DNA of 64,000 bases from Sphingobacteriaceae bacterium (GTDB lineage: Bacteria; Bacteroidota; Bacteroidia; Sphingobacteriales; Sphingobacteriaceae). Position numbers and translations under genes: made by a program. This document shows, piece by piece, positions 17,972 to 27,731 of the stretch. The stretch is taken from contig JAQSWM010000001.1 in assembly GCA_029266635.1 (NCBI GenBank), forward strand, positions 62,001 to 126,000, written 5' to 3'. The notes under the pieces are model-generated. The model ran no database searches. It saw only the letters and a program-made list of their open reading frames with translations, and was not told the origin of the DNA. Position 1 is the stretch's first letter. The number at the start of each line of letters is the position of its first letter.

Positions 17972-18928
17972 TTAAAACTCCGGCAGAACCCTTTCTCCAA
18001 AATCACCGATAAATGTTTCCTGATCTCTGTTTACATTATGCAGGATTATTCTTTCAAATCCAAGGCTTTCGTCCTGTTTGATCCAGTCGATGTGCTGCTT
18101 TAGATCTGTTGAGATCCGCACATGCTTGTACATATCTTCAGGTTTGATGTATTCTCCCAGCGCATCAAAATGAGCAACCGTTTTCAGATCGCCGAGAGCA
18201 GTTCCCTGGAAAATATTTGTGCGCCATTGATCGTAAGCACCATCCAGAGCTTCTTTTTCTGTATGTGCATAAGAAAGCTGAACTTTGAGATACATTGGCT
18301 TTCCTTCACCTCCCCCACGACGAAAAGCATCAACAACTTCTTTTAATTCATCGTAAGGTTTGTGAACGGTGATAAATCCTTCAGCCCAACTGCCCGCCCA
18401 TTCCGCTGTTTCTTTGCTTACAGCAGCAGCTAAAAGCATAGGCGGCTTTTCTGGCAAGGTATAAAGCTTTGCTTCCTCCACATTAACAAGTCCATGATGG
18501 GTTACGGTTTCGCCCTTGAAAAGCCGGTGCATAATTTCTGAACATTCCAGTAAACGTTCATTACGCTCGGCTTTGGCTGGCCATTTTTCTCCGGTTATCA
18601 ATTCGTTAAGTGCTTCGCCACTGCCTAATGCCATGGAAAACCGATCCGGGAACATTTCAGCCAGTGTTGCCGCAGCCTGTGCCACAATTGCCGGACGATA
18701 GCGTTGCCCTGGCGAACACACCATCCCGAAAGGAATACTTGTAAGCTGCATAGCTGCCCCCAGCCAGGCAAAAGAGAAGCCGCTTTGCCCCTGGCGCTCA
18801 CTCCATGGATGAAAATGGTCTGAAGAATTTATCGCTTTAAAGCCGGCTTTCTCCGCCAGCACAACCAACTTCAGCAAATCACTTGGCTTAAATTGCTCGT
18901 GCGAAGCATGGTATCCGATAAGAGCCAT
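17972..18928 (-). CDS. Luciferase-like flavin oxidoreductase, non-F420 type
   Basis: 318 residues with the bacterial luciferase-like (LLM) barrel. The start MALIGYHASHEQFKPSDLLK, the SSDHFHPWSERQGQSGFSFA segment and FSMALGSGEALNE match the TIGR03885-type family described as probable non-F420 flavin oxidoreductases. The substrate is unknown; FMN is the likely cofactor. It lies on the minus strand between the two glucan operons, downstream of a receiver-only response regulator on the same strand (13-base gap), so these two form their own small operon. Link to glucan metabolism is positional only. Confidence 0.85.
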   Translation of the reverse strand: MALIGYHASHEQFKPSDLLKLVVLAEKAGFKAINSSDHFHPWSERQGQSGFSFAWLGAAMQLTSIPFGMVCSPGQRYRPAIVAQAAATLAEMFPDRFSMALGSGEALNELITGEKWPAKAERNERLLECSEIMHRLFKGETVTHHGLVNVEEAKLYTLPEKPPMLLAAAVSKETAEWAGSWAEGFITVHKPYDELKEVVDAFRRGGGEGKPMYLKVQLSYAHTEKEALDGAYDQWRTNIFQGTALGDLKTVAHFDALGEYIKPEDMYKHVRISTDLKQHIDWIKQDESLGFERIILHNVNRDQETFIGDFGERVLPEF

Positions 18929-18941
18929 ATAGGTGATTAAT

Positions 18942-19319
18942 CTATAGTTGCGATTCGGCTCTGCGGCTGTTGAGGCATTCGCGTATGCTATCTGCCAGCA
19001 GGTTTGTATCTATAGGTTTCTGAACGAAGATATCACACCCCGATTTGATACATTGCTTAGCCAGCTCCAGGTTCTCAGATATGCTGATGACAGGAATATA
19101 CCTGGTTTCAGCATTGCATTTGATCTGATGGCTCATAGCAGCAGAGTTCGTGCCCGACAGATAAAAGTCCATGATTAGCAAGTCTGGCTTATAGTCTGCT
19201 ATCCGACTAAAAATATCGGCGCAGTCGGGGAACACTTTTAACTGGTATGTTCCTTGTAAAGCTGCCTTCAGAGCGGCAAGGGTTTTCTGATCGCTTGATA
19301 GTATCATTATCCTGTTCAT
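18942..19319 (-). CDS. Receiver-only response regulator
   Basis: 125 residues, a single CheY-like receiver with no output domain. The phosphoacceptor Asp is in DLLIMDFYLSG (about residue 51) and the conserved Lys in FVQKPID (about 101). The first acidic pocket position is Ser-Asp rather than Asp-Asp. No histidine kinase gene is adjacent. It is transcribed away from glgX, sharing a 150-base AT-rich region with it, and is followed by the flavin oxidoreductase gene. It may act by protein contact or as a phosphorelay shuttle. Confidence 0.9.
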   Translation of the reverse strand: MNRIMILSSDQKTLAALKAALQGTYQLKVFPDCADIFSRIADYKPDLLIMDFYLSGTNSAAMSHQIKCNAETRYIPVISISENLELAKQCIKSGCDIFVQKPIDTNLLADSIRECLNSRRAESQL

Positions 19320-19471
19320 ATCCCACCTTAATTAAGCCTGTTAGTTACTTGATGTAACAACATATGAGAACTTTATTTTGTTCAAAAAATAAATAATAAT
19401 TTAAATATTAATCTTATAAGAAAATTTACGAGATAAAAACAATCTTCGCCCCTTAATCCTTTCTTTAGGCG

Positions 19472-21613
19472 ATGGAAAGAATTATATACAACGGAACCCC
19501 TTATCCGTTGGGCGCCACGTGGGATGGGAAGGGTGTGAATTTTGCTCTATATGCCCACTGCGCCACTGGTGTAGAACTTTGTTTATTTGATGAAAGCGGA
19601 CAGAATGAAAGCCGTGTTAAACTTGTGGAGCGCACGCACCAGGTATGGCATGCCTACTTGCCGGAAATAAAGCCGGGGCAGTTATATGGTTATCGGGTGC
19701 ATGGGCCGCACGACCCGCAAAACGGGCATCGCTTTAACCCCAACAAACTTTTAATTGATCCTTATGCAAAAGCAATTTCGGGCACAGTAGAAGGACACGA
19801 GTCTCTTTTTGGCTATAAGTTTGGCGATGAAGCCGAAGATTTAAGTTTCAGTGAACTCGACAGTGCGCCGCACATGCCGAAGTGTGTGGTGATAGATCCA
19901 AGATTTAACTGGGGCAACGATAAGCCGCTTCGCATTCCTTATCACACTTCCGTGATTTATGAGGCGCATGCTAAAGGTTTAACCAAGCTCAATCCCCGCA
20001 TCCCCGAAAATATTCGCGGCACCTACGCGGCCATCGCTCATCCGGAAAATATTAAATATTTAAAAGGGCTCGGCATCACAGCTTTGGAACTGATGCCGGT
20101 ACATCAATTCATCAACGACAGTTCTCTGGCAGAAAAAGGCCTGAACAATTATTGGGGCTATAACACCATTGGCTTCTTTGCGCCGCACGCGGCCTACTCG
20201 TCAGGCGGAACCATGGGGCAACAGGTTACTGAATTCAAAAACATGGTGAAAGCGCTGCACGGGGCTGGCATTGAAGTGATACTTGATGTGGTGTACAACC
20301 ACACTGCGGAAGGTAACCAGATGGGGCCGACCCTTTCCTTTAAAGGGATTGACAATGCTTCTTATTACCGTTTAGTGGAAGATAACAAGCGGTTTTACAT
20401 GGATTACACCGGCACAGGCAACACGCTCAATGCCAATTTGCCAAACGTGCTCAGGCTTATCATGGACAGCCTTCGCTACTGGATTATAGAAATGCATGTA
20501 GATGGCTTCCGCTTCGATCTTGCGGCCACACTTGCCCGCGAACTGCATGAAGTGAACCAACTCAGTGCTTTTTTCGATATTATCTACCAAGACCCAATCA
20601 TCTCTCAGGTAAAACTGATAGCAGAGCCGTGGGACGTGGGCGAAGGCGGATACCAGGTTGGGAACTTTCCTCCCGGATGGGCCGAATGGAATGGCAAATT
20701 CAGGGATTGCATACGCGATTACTGGCGTGGTGCCGACAGTATGCTGGGTGAATTTGCTCAGCGATTTACGGGCAGCCCCGATTTGTACCTGGATGATTAC
20801 CGCCGACCTACAGCCAGTGTGAACTTCATAACTGCACACGATGGCTTTACCATGATGGACCTTGTATCGTACAACGAAAAGCACAACGAAGACAATGGCG
20901 AAGACAATAAAGATGGTGAAAGCCACAACCGCTCCTGGAATAGCGGAGAAGAAGGCCCTACTGAAAACCAGGAGGTGAATGAACTAAGGCGAAAGCAGGT
21001 GCGCAACTTCCTCTGCACGCTGTTCCTTTCGCAAGGCGTTCCGATGCTGGTGGCCGGCGACGAGTTTGGCCGCACTCAACACGGTAACAACAACGCCTAT
21101 TGCCAGGACAATGAAATCTCCTGGTTGAACTGGGAACATGCCGATAAGAAGTTGATGAAATTTACCCGCAACGTGATTCATTTGCGGCGAAACCATCCAA
21201 CTTTCCGGCGACGCAAATGGTTTGTCGGCCAGCCAATCAAGGGCATTGGCGTAGAAGACATAAACTGGTTCCTGCCGGAAGGCGATGAAATGACCGAAGA
21301 AAACTGGAGCCACGACTTTGCCAAATCACTGGCAGTTTACCTAAATGGCAAAGGCATACGAACCAGCGGCCCCAAAGGCGAACACATTGTAGATGATGAC
21401 TTTTACATAATCTTCAACGCACATCATGAAGCGCTTAATTATAAGCTGCCCCCGGAAAAATATGGCAGATGCTGGACTAAAGTGATTGATTCCAGCATCG
21501 GTCATGCGGATGAAAACGGTGAGACCTACGATGCCGCGTCGATCATAGAAGTTGCCAGCCGTTCGGTTGTAGTACTGAAAAATCCAATTCACGACGTGCA
21601 AGACAATGCTTGA
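19472..21613 (+). CDS. glgX: Glycogen debranching enzyme
   Basis: 713 residues, GH13_11 isoamylase/GlgX/TreX type. The CBM48 region (about 8-110) begins with GTPYPLGATWDGKGVNFALY. The catalytic barrel shows nucleophile D349 in FRFDLAA and acid/base E385 in LIAEPWDVG; the latter motif is diagnostic. It cleaves alpha-1,6 branches, giving linear maltodextrins for TreY. It opens the second operon, and its last eight bases (ATGCTTGA) include the start of treZ. In genomes with TreY and TreZ this enzyme is usually called TreX. Confidence 0.95.
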   Translation: MERIIYNGTPYPLGATWDGKGVNFALYAHCATGVELCLFDESGQNESRVKLVERTHQVWHAYLPEIKPGQLYGYRVHGPHDPQNGHRFNPNKLLIDPYAKAISGTVEGHESLFGYKFGDEAEDLSFSELDSAPHMPKCVVIDPRFNWGNDKPLRIPYHTSVIYEAHAKGLTKLNPRIPENIRGTYAAIAHPENIKYLKGLGITALELMPVHQFINDSSLAEKGLNNYWGYNTIGFFAPHAAYSSGGTMGQQVTEFKNMVKALHGAGIEVILDVVYNHTAEGNQMGPTLSFKGIDNASYYRLVEDNKRFYMDYTGTGNTLNANLPNVLRLIMDSLRYWIIEMHVDGFRFDLAATLARELHEVNQLSAFFDIIYQDPIISQVKLIAEPWDVGEGGYQVGNFPPGWAEWNGKFRDCIRDYWRGADSMLGEFAQRFTGSPDLYLDDYRRPTASVNFITAHDGFTMMDLVSYNEKHNEDNGEDNKDGESHNRSWNSGEEGPTENQEVNELRRKQVRNFLCTLFLSQGVPMLVAGDEFGRTQHGNNNAYCQDNEISWLNWEHADKKLMKFTRNVIHLRRNHPTFRRRKWFVGQPIKGIGVEDINWFLPEGDEMTEENWSHDFAKSLAVYLNGKGIRTSGPKGEHIVDDDFYIIFNAHHEALNYKLPPEKYGRCWTKVIDSSIGHADENGETYDAASIIEVASRSVVVLKNPIHDVQDNA

Positions 21614-23444
21614 GGTAAGTAAACGATCAATCGGCATTAATTTCGATGAAAACTGGGCGGAGATATGCGTGTGGGCACCGTTGGCAGAAAGCATCTCGCT
21701 TGTGGTGCCGGAAAAGAGCTTAACTCTTCCACTGCAGAAACAGGAATATGGTTACTGGCAGCTTTCTACCGAAGAAATACTTCCAGGCGACAGGTATTTA
21801 TTTGAGATCGATGGAAAAGATCAGTGGCCTGACCCTGCATCGGTGAGCCAACCTGAAGGTGTGCATGGCCCTTCTGAAGCTTTGGACATCACAAGCTTCA
21901 ACTGGGATGACAGCAGTTGGAAGAATCATGCGCTTGAAGAATACATTATTTATGAGCTTCATACCGGAACCTTTACCGAGGATGGCACCTTCAAAGCGAT
22001 CGAACGAAAGTTATCGCATCTAAAGAATCTTGGCGTAAATGCCATCGAAATAATGCCGGTAGCGCAGTTTCCAGGTAACCGGAATTGGGGTTACGATGGT
22101 GTTTATCCTTTCGCTGTACAAAACACCTACGGCTCGGTAAATGGTTTGAAACAACTGGTCGCTGCCTGCCATGAGGAAGGGATTGCAGTGATTCTCGACG
22201 TAGTGTACAACCACTTAGGTCCAGAAGGGAATTACTTTAACTTATACGGTCCATACTTTACAGAAAAGTATCACACGCCCTGGGGCGGAGCAATAAACTT
22301 CGACGATGAATACTGCGACGGCGTTCGGCAATATTTCATTGAGAATGCCCTGATGTGGTTCCGAGACTTCCACATAGATGCTTTGCGGATGGATGCGGTT
22401 CATGCCATAAAGGATTTTAGCCCCAACCACATTCTCAGAGAAATCAAGCAGCACCTGAATCTCTTGATGGAGCAAACCGGGCGCAGGCACTGCCTCATTG
22501 CAGAGCTTGATCTGAACGATAACCGCTACATCAACCCGCTTAGCGAACAAGGCTTCGGTTTAGATGCACAGTGGATTGATGAATTTCATCACGCACTTCG
22601 GGTTACTGCAACAGGTGAAAAACCCGGCTATTACTCAGACTTTAGCGGCATTGAGGATTTAGCCAAGGCTTACCAGGACGCTTACGTGTTTGACGGACAG
22701 TATTCAGAGCATCGCAAAAAGTTTTTCGGTGTAAAAGCCGATAAGAATCCGGGGAAGCAGTTTGTGGTTTTCTCCCAAAATCACGACCAGGTGGGCAACC
22801 GCATGTTAGGCGAGCGAACCGGCCAGCTCACCAGCTTTGAGATGCAAAAGCTCCTCGCGGGAGCTGTGCTTGCAAGCCCCTACCTGCCAATGCTTTTCAT
22901 GGGCGAGGAATGGAGTGAACCAAATCCTTTTCTATACTTCGTTAGCCACACAGACGAAGAGCTGGTAAAAGCTGTGCGCAAAGGTCGGAAGGAGGAATTT
23001 GCCTCGTTTCACGCAGAAGGTGAAGCTCCGGATCCGCAATCGACGGAGACATTCGAGCAATCAAAACTACAATGGCAACTGATTGACCATGCTCCGCACT
23101 CCACCATGCTGACCTACTACCAGGAACTTATCGCTGTGCGAAAGCGAACTCCATCCTTAAACAACCTAAACCGAAACAATGTGGAGGTGCAGCTTAATGA
23201 AGGCAGCAAGACATTATCGCTTCATCGCTGGCATGACAATCAACATGTGTATTGCCTGATGAACTTTTCAGGTCAGGTGCAACAATCAATTTCGCCGGTG
23301 CATGCCTCAGGATGGCAGAAGCTATTGGCCTCCTCAGATGAGCGCTGGGGCGGAACAGCGCCAATGCCTGAGCAAGTTGCCGCCGATCAGGTTTTAACCC
23401 TGCCGCCAGAATCATTCACGATGTACATCAGTAACCATGTTTAA
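21606..23444 (+). CDS. treZ: Malto-oligosyltrehalose trehalohydrolase
   Basis: 612 residues, GH13_10. The N-terminal CBM48-like domain (to about residue 100) is followed by the barrel, with DSSWKNHALEEYIIYELHTG, nucleophile D263 in LRMDAVHAI and acid/base E300 in LIAELDLNDNRY. It releases free trehalose from malto-oligosyltrehalose made by TreY. It overlaps glgX upstream by 8 bases and treY-malQ downstream by 8 bases (ATGTTTAA), so all three are probably translationally coupled. Length is normal for TreZ. Confidence 0.95.
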   Translation: MLEVSKRSIGINFDENWAEICVWAPLAESISLVVPEKSLTLPLQKQEYGYWQLSTEEILPGDRYLFEIDGKDQWPDPASVSQPEGVHGPSEALDITSFNWDDSSWKNHALEEYIIYELHTGTFTEDGTFKAIERKLSHLKNLGVNAIEIMPVAQFPGNRNWGYDGVYPFAVQNTYGSVNGLKQLVAACHEEGIAVILDVVYNHLGPEGNYFNLYGPYFTEKYHTPWGGAINFDDEYCDGVRQYFIENALMWFRDFHIDALRMDAVHAIKDFSPNHILREIKQHLNLLMEQTGRRHCLIAELDLNDNRYINPLSEQGFGLDAQWIDEFHHALRVTATGEKPGYYSDFSGIEDLAKAYQDAYVFDGQYSEHRKKFFGVKADKNPGKQFVVFSQNHDQVGNRMLGERTGQLTSFEMQKLLAGAVLASPYLPMLFMGEEWSEPNPFLYFVSHTDEELVKAVRKGRKEEFASFHAEGEAPDPQSTETFEQSKLQWQLIDHAPHSTMLTYYQELIAVRKRTPSLNNLNRNNVEVQLNEGSKTLSLHRWHDNQHVYCLMNFSGQVQQSISPVHASGWQKLLASSDERWGGTAPMPEQVAADQVLTLPPESFTMYISNHV

Positions 23445-26400
23445 TCCCGTCAGCACATATCGTTTACAGTTTCATTCAGAGTTTACCTTCTCGGATTTCG
23501 AAAAGATTATTGATTACCTTCAGAAACTCGGCGTCGGCACTATTTACGCCTCGCCAATCTTTGAATCAACGCCGGGGAGCACACACGGATATGATGGTGT
23601 TAACCCGCAGAAGCTCAATCCGGAAATCGGAACTTGGAAACAACTGAAAGACATCAGTGCAAAACTAAAAAGCCATGGCATTGGTTGGTTGCAGGACATC
23701 GTGCCAAACCACATGGCTTTTCACCCCAACAATGTCTGGTTGATGGATGTGCTGGAAAAAGGCTCGTTGTCTGAGTACAAGAGTTTTTTTGACTTCACGG
23801 ATGACCGGATCATGGTGCCCTTTCTCGGAGCCAGCCTGGAGGAAGTAATTGAGAACAGAGGATTAAAAATAACCTTGCAGAATCAGGGCTTGTGTTTTAG
23901 CTATTACGACAGCCATTACCCGCTGCACCTGCGCTCATATCCACAGATTTTAAGCGAGAAGAAAAACCCGAATCAGGCAATCGAACAGTTGCTGCAACAA
24001 GTTCAACAAATTCTTGACACGGAAGAACCGAAAGCTTATTCCATCGCCCTTACCGAATTTAAAACGCAATTAGCGTCGCTGGCAAAGCAGCCTGAGGAGA
24101 AAGAATTCATTGAGAAATGCCTCGAAAAGGTAAACAAAAGCCAGAAGGCCCTGAGCCAGATCGCTTCGCAACAGGCCTACAGGCTTTGTCATTGGCAGGA
24201 GACTGATAAAGAAATTAATTTCCGCAGATTCTTTACTGTGAATGGACTGATCAGTTTGAACATTCAAAAAAAGAAAGTATTTGATGCAGTGCACAAGCTG
24301 ATACTGAAGCTGTACAACGAAGGAATTTTCAACGGCTTGAGGATTGACCACATTGACGGCTTGTATGACCCTACCTCCTACCTTGAACAGCTACGTGCCG
24401 AAACCGGCGAAGAGGCCTATATCGTGGTAGAAAAGATTCTCGAGCCCGGCGAGCCTCTCCCAGCCAAATGGCCAATCCAAGGCGAGACAGGCTACAACTT
24501 CCTGGGGATCCTGAACAACCTTTTCACCAATCCCGCAGCCAAAAACCGCTTAAACGGCTTTTATCAAAAGTTTGTAGGCAAATCGTTGCCTGTTCATGAT
24601 CAGATCCTTCACAAAAAATCATACATCCTGACCCACCATATGGCTGGCGACCTGGAAAATCTCTTCCGCTATTTCATTTCTTTAGAACTGGCGAACAGAG
24701 AGGAAGTAGAAATGCTTCCGGCAGACAGCCTGAAGCAAGCTATCGGGCAATTCCTGATCCATTGCCCTGTTTACCGTTACTACGGCAACCAGTTTCCTCT
24801 CGATAAAGAAGAAGCTGAGGCTGTCAAAAAAATATTCAAAAACGTTGTAAAAGCCAATAAAGAACTCGAACCTGCGATAAACCTGCTTTGGAAGACTTTC
24901 CTCGGCAAGGCACATAGCGAAGAATACAGCGAAAACGCCACCGCGTTCTACCAAAAATTGATGCAGTTCACCGGTCCGCTGATGGCCAAAGGCGTAGAAG
25001 ATACGCTGATGTACACCTACAATGCGTTTAGCAGCCACAATGAAGTTGGCGATGCGCCGGATGCATTCGGAATTAGCATCGAAGATTTCCACAAGCAGAT
25101 GCAGATCAGGCATGCACAATGGCCGCTTTCGATTAACGGAAGCTCCACTCACGACACTAAACGCGGCGAAGATGTGCGTGCAAGACTCAACGTGCTCAGC
25201 GATATTGCAGGAGATTGGATTGAAGCAATTCCGAATTGGCAGCGCCTTAACTCGGACCTAAAATCAAACGGTGCACCAGATGTAAACGACGAATACTTCA
25301 TTTATCAAACTCTGCTCGGCGCTTACCCCATGCCCGGCGAAGATGAAGATAACTTCAGCGAGCGCATTTGCCAATACCTGGAGAAAGCCCTTCGAGAGGC
25401 CAAACAGAACTCCAACTGGACAGAACCTAATACTGCGTACGAAGAAGCAACAAAGAATTTCACACTCGGGCTGCTTGATAAACATCGAAGCTTCTGGAAG
25501 CAATTTGAGAAGTTTCACGCACAGGCGGCTGATCTGGGCATAGTAAACTCACTTAGTCAGGTTCTGTTAAAATTCACTTGTCCGGGTGTGCCCGATGTTT
25601 ACCAGGGATGCGAATTGTGGGATTTAAGCCTCGTGGATCCTGATAACCGCCGTGCCGTAGATTATGAGAAACGCAGTAAGTGGCTTCAGGAACTGGAGAA
25701 GGCAGAGAAAGAAAATCTGCTGCCTGAATTATGGCAAACCCGCTATTCAGGAAAAATAAAACTTTGGTTAACCCACGCCCTGCTGAACCTTTGCAAAGAA
25801 TGCCCGGAGCTGTTCAGCCAAGGCGAATATCTGCCTCTGAAAGTTGAGGGGCGGTATCGCAAGCATGTGCTGACTTTTGCGAGAAGGTACCAGAACGACT
25901 GGCTTATAACAGCCGTTCCGCTTCACGTTGCCGAAATTTGCAAGTACCAAAAGAAAGAAACGGTTGCAATCGATTGGCAGGATACACGCATCATCCTCCC
26001 TCCCGGCGCTCCGAGCAATTGGGAAAGCGTCCTGAATGGCAGCATCGGAAAGCAGCAAAAAGGCATTGCTGTATCAGACATTTTAAAAGATATCCCGCTA
26101 GGCTTGATCAAGCTTAACAAGCCTGAAACAAAACGTGGCGCCGGGATTCTGATGCACATCACCTCGCTCCCATCTGCTTTTGGCGTCGGCGATTTAGGGC
26201 CTGAAGCATACAAGTTTGCTGATTTCCTGAGTCGAAGCTCTCAAAAGTACTGGCAACTATTGCCGCTCAGTCCAACTGCAGCCGGCAACGGGCACTCCCC
26301 GTATAGCGCTTATTCGAGCATGGCGGGGAATCCACTTCTTATCAGTGTTGAGCTACTGCAGAAAGAGGGACTTTTAGATGATCGCGATCTCAAGTCTTAT

Positions 26401-27630
26401 CGGCTGCAGCCAAAAAGCACGGCTGATTACAAATCTGCAGAGCAATCTAAAGATGTGATGTTTCAAATGGCATGGAAGAATTTTAAGGAGAATGGTTCTG
26501 AAAGCCAGCGGAACGGTTTCAAGGAGTTCTGTAAACGCGAAGCTTCGTGGCTGGACGATTTCGCACTGTATGTGGTTTTGAAACTTCAGCAAGACGGAAA
26601 CCCATGGCATACCTGGCCTGAGAAGTTCAGGCTGAGAGATAAAAAAGCGTTAGCCGATCTGGCGAAGCAAAGCAGCGATGATCTCGAAAAAGCGAAATGG
26701 CTGCAGTTCATTTTTATTAGGCAGTGGAAAAGCCTTCGGGAGTATTGCAATAAGCTCGCTGTTAAGTTATTTGGCGACTTGCCTTTCTACGTGAGCTACG
26801 ATTCGGTTGATGTTTGGGCGAATCCTGAGATCTTCAGCCTTGATGAGAAAGGCGAGATGAATGGAATGGCAGGCGTGCCGCCGGACTATTTCAACGAAGA
26901 TGGCCAGCTTTGGGGAATGCCGGTATTTTGCTGGGACAAACTAAAAGAGCAAGGCTATCGCTGGTGGATTGATCGGATAAAGAAGAATGTAGAATCGTAC
27001 GATCTGATCCGCTTAGATCATTTCAGGGCATTTTCATCTTACTGGGAAGTTCCGGCTGGCGAAAAAACAGCAAAGAACGGCGAATGGTTGCCCGGTCCGG
27101 GTGCTGACTTTTTCAAAGCTGTACAAAATGAAATTGGAAACCTCCCCTTTGTAGCAGAAGATTTAGGCGACATAGAGAAAAATGTGTACAAGTTGCGGGA
27201 CGAATTCAATTTGCCCGGAATGAAAATACTTCAGTTTGCCTGGGGCGATGCCGTCGCGGAATCCGATTTCAGCCCACACAACTACACCCGCAACTTTGTG
27301 GCCTACACCGGCACTCACGATAATAACACCACACGAGGCTGGTTTAGACAGGAAGCAAACAAAGATATCCGCGAGCAAATTGAGGATTACACCGGCTTAT
27401 CAATAACTGAAAAGAACATTCATGAAATTCTGGGCCGGATGGTTTATTCATCAATAGCGGAGACAGCTATTTTACCTATTCAGGATGTAATTGGCCTGGA
27501 TGAAAGTGCAAGGATGAATACACCGGCGTCTGTAGATGCCAATTGGCTCTGGCGCCTGAAGCCCGGACAACTCAACGAGAAAGTAGAAGATCGCCTGCGG
27601 ACTTGGGCCAAGATCTTTAACAGAGCATAA
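23437..27630 (+). CDS. treY: Malto-oligosyltrehalose synthase-amylomaltase fusion (TreY-MalQ)
   Basis: 1397 residues. Residues 1 to about 890 are TreY (GH13_26): STYRLQFHSEFTFSDFEKI, PGSTHGYDGVNPQKLNPEIG, nucleophile D304 in LRIDHIDG and acid/base E332 in IVVEKILEPGE. From about residue 898 a complete GH77 4-alpha-glucanotransferase of the short (about 500-residue) class follows, starting RGAGILMHITSLPSAFGVGD, with LDHFRAFSSYWEVPAG and FVAEDLGDI carrying its catalytic Asp and Glu. No stop or frameshift separates the parts. TreY turns the reducing end of maltodextrins into a trehalose unit; MalQ could rebuild the short leftovers into substrates of useful length. Single-polypeptide coupling of these activities is uncommon. 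Confidence 0.93.
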   Translation: MFNPVSTYRLQFHSEFTFSDFEKIIDYLQKLGVGTIYASPIFESTPGSTHGYDGVNPQKLNPEIGTWKQLKDISAKLKSHGIGWLQDIVPNHMAFHPNNVWLMDVLEKGSLSEYKSFFDFTDDRIMVPFLGASLEEVIENRGLKITLQNQGLCFSYYDSHYPLHLRSYPQILSEKKNPNQAIEQLLQQVQQILDTEEPKAYSIALTEFKTQLASLAKQPEEKEFIEKCLEKVNKSQKALSQIASQQAYRLCHWQETDKEINFRRFFTVNGLISLNIQKKKVFDAVHKLILKLYNEGIFNGLRIDHIDGLYDPTSYLEQLRAETGEEAYIVVEKILEPGEPLPAKWPIQGETGYNFLGILNNLFTNPAAKNRLNGFYQKFVGKSLPVHDQILHKKSYILTHHMAGDLENLFRYFISLELANREEVEMLPADSLKQAIGQFLIHCPVYRYYGNQFPLDKEEAEAVKKIFKNVVKANKELEPAINLLWKTFLGKAHSEEYSENATAFYQKLMQFTGPLMAKGVEDTLMYTYNAFSSHNEVGDAPDAFGISIEDFHKQMQIRHAQWPLSINGSSTHDTKRGEDVRARLNVLSDIAGDWIEAIPNWQRLNSDLKSNGAPDVNDEYFIYQTLLGAYPMPGEDEDNFSERICQYLEKALREAKQNSNWTEPNTAYEEATKNFTLGLLDKHRSFWKQFEKFHAQAADLGIVNSLSQVLLKFTCPGVPDVYQGCELWDLSLVDPDNRRAVDYEKRSKWLQELEKAEKENLLPELWQTRYSGKIKLWLTHALLNLCKECPELFSQGEYLPLKVEGRYRKHVLTFARRYQNDWLITAVPLHVAEICKYQKKETVAIDWQDTRIILPPGAPSNWESVLNGSIGKQQKGIAVSDILKDIPLGLIKLNKPETKRGAGILMHITSLPSAFGVGDLGPEAYKFADFLSRSSQKYWQLLPLSPTAAGNGHSPYSAYSSMAGNPLLISVELLQKEGLLDDRDLKSYRLQPKSTADYKSAEQSKDVMFQMAWKNFKENGSESQRNGFKEFCKREASWLDDFALYVVLKLQQDGNPWHTWPEKFRLRDKKALADLAKQSSDDLEKAKWLQFIFIRQWKSLREYCNKLAVKLFGDLPFYVSYDSVDVWANPEIFSLDEKGEMNGMAGVPPDYFNEDGQLWGMPVFCWDKLKEQGYRWWIDRIKKNVESYDLIRLDHFRAFSSYWEVPAGEKTAKNGEWLPGPGADFFKAVQNEIGNLPFVAEDLGDIEKNVYKLRDEFNLPGMKILQFAWGDAVAESDFSPHNYTRNFVAYTGTHDNNTTRGWFRQEANKDIREQIEDYTGLSITEKNIHEILGRMVYSSIAETAILPIQDVIGLDESARMNTPASVDANWLWRLKPGQLNEKVEDRLRTWAKIFNRA

Positions 27631-27676
27631 GCATTCTCCTTTTCTGCAGCAGTATTCAATTCAAAAAACACGTTAA

Positions 27677-27709
27677 CAAAAAAAGCCACCAAGCATTGCT
27701 TGGCGGCTT
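27677..27709 (-). terminator. Intrinsic terminator downstream of gldN
   Basis: Stem GCCACCAAGC/GCTTGGCGGC (27685-27707, one A-C mismatch, extended by two A-T pairs) with loop ATT. On the minus strand it is followed by a run of seven T, the layout for ending the gldN transcript. Confidence 0.75.
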
Positions 27710-27731
27710 CCAGTATGAAAAAATAATCTTA

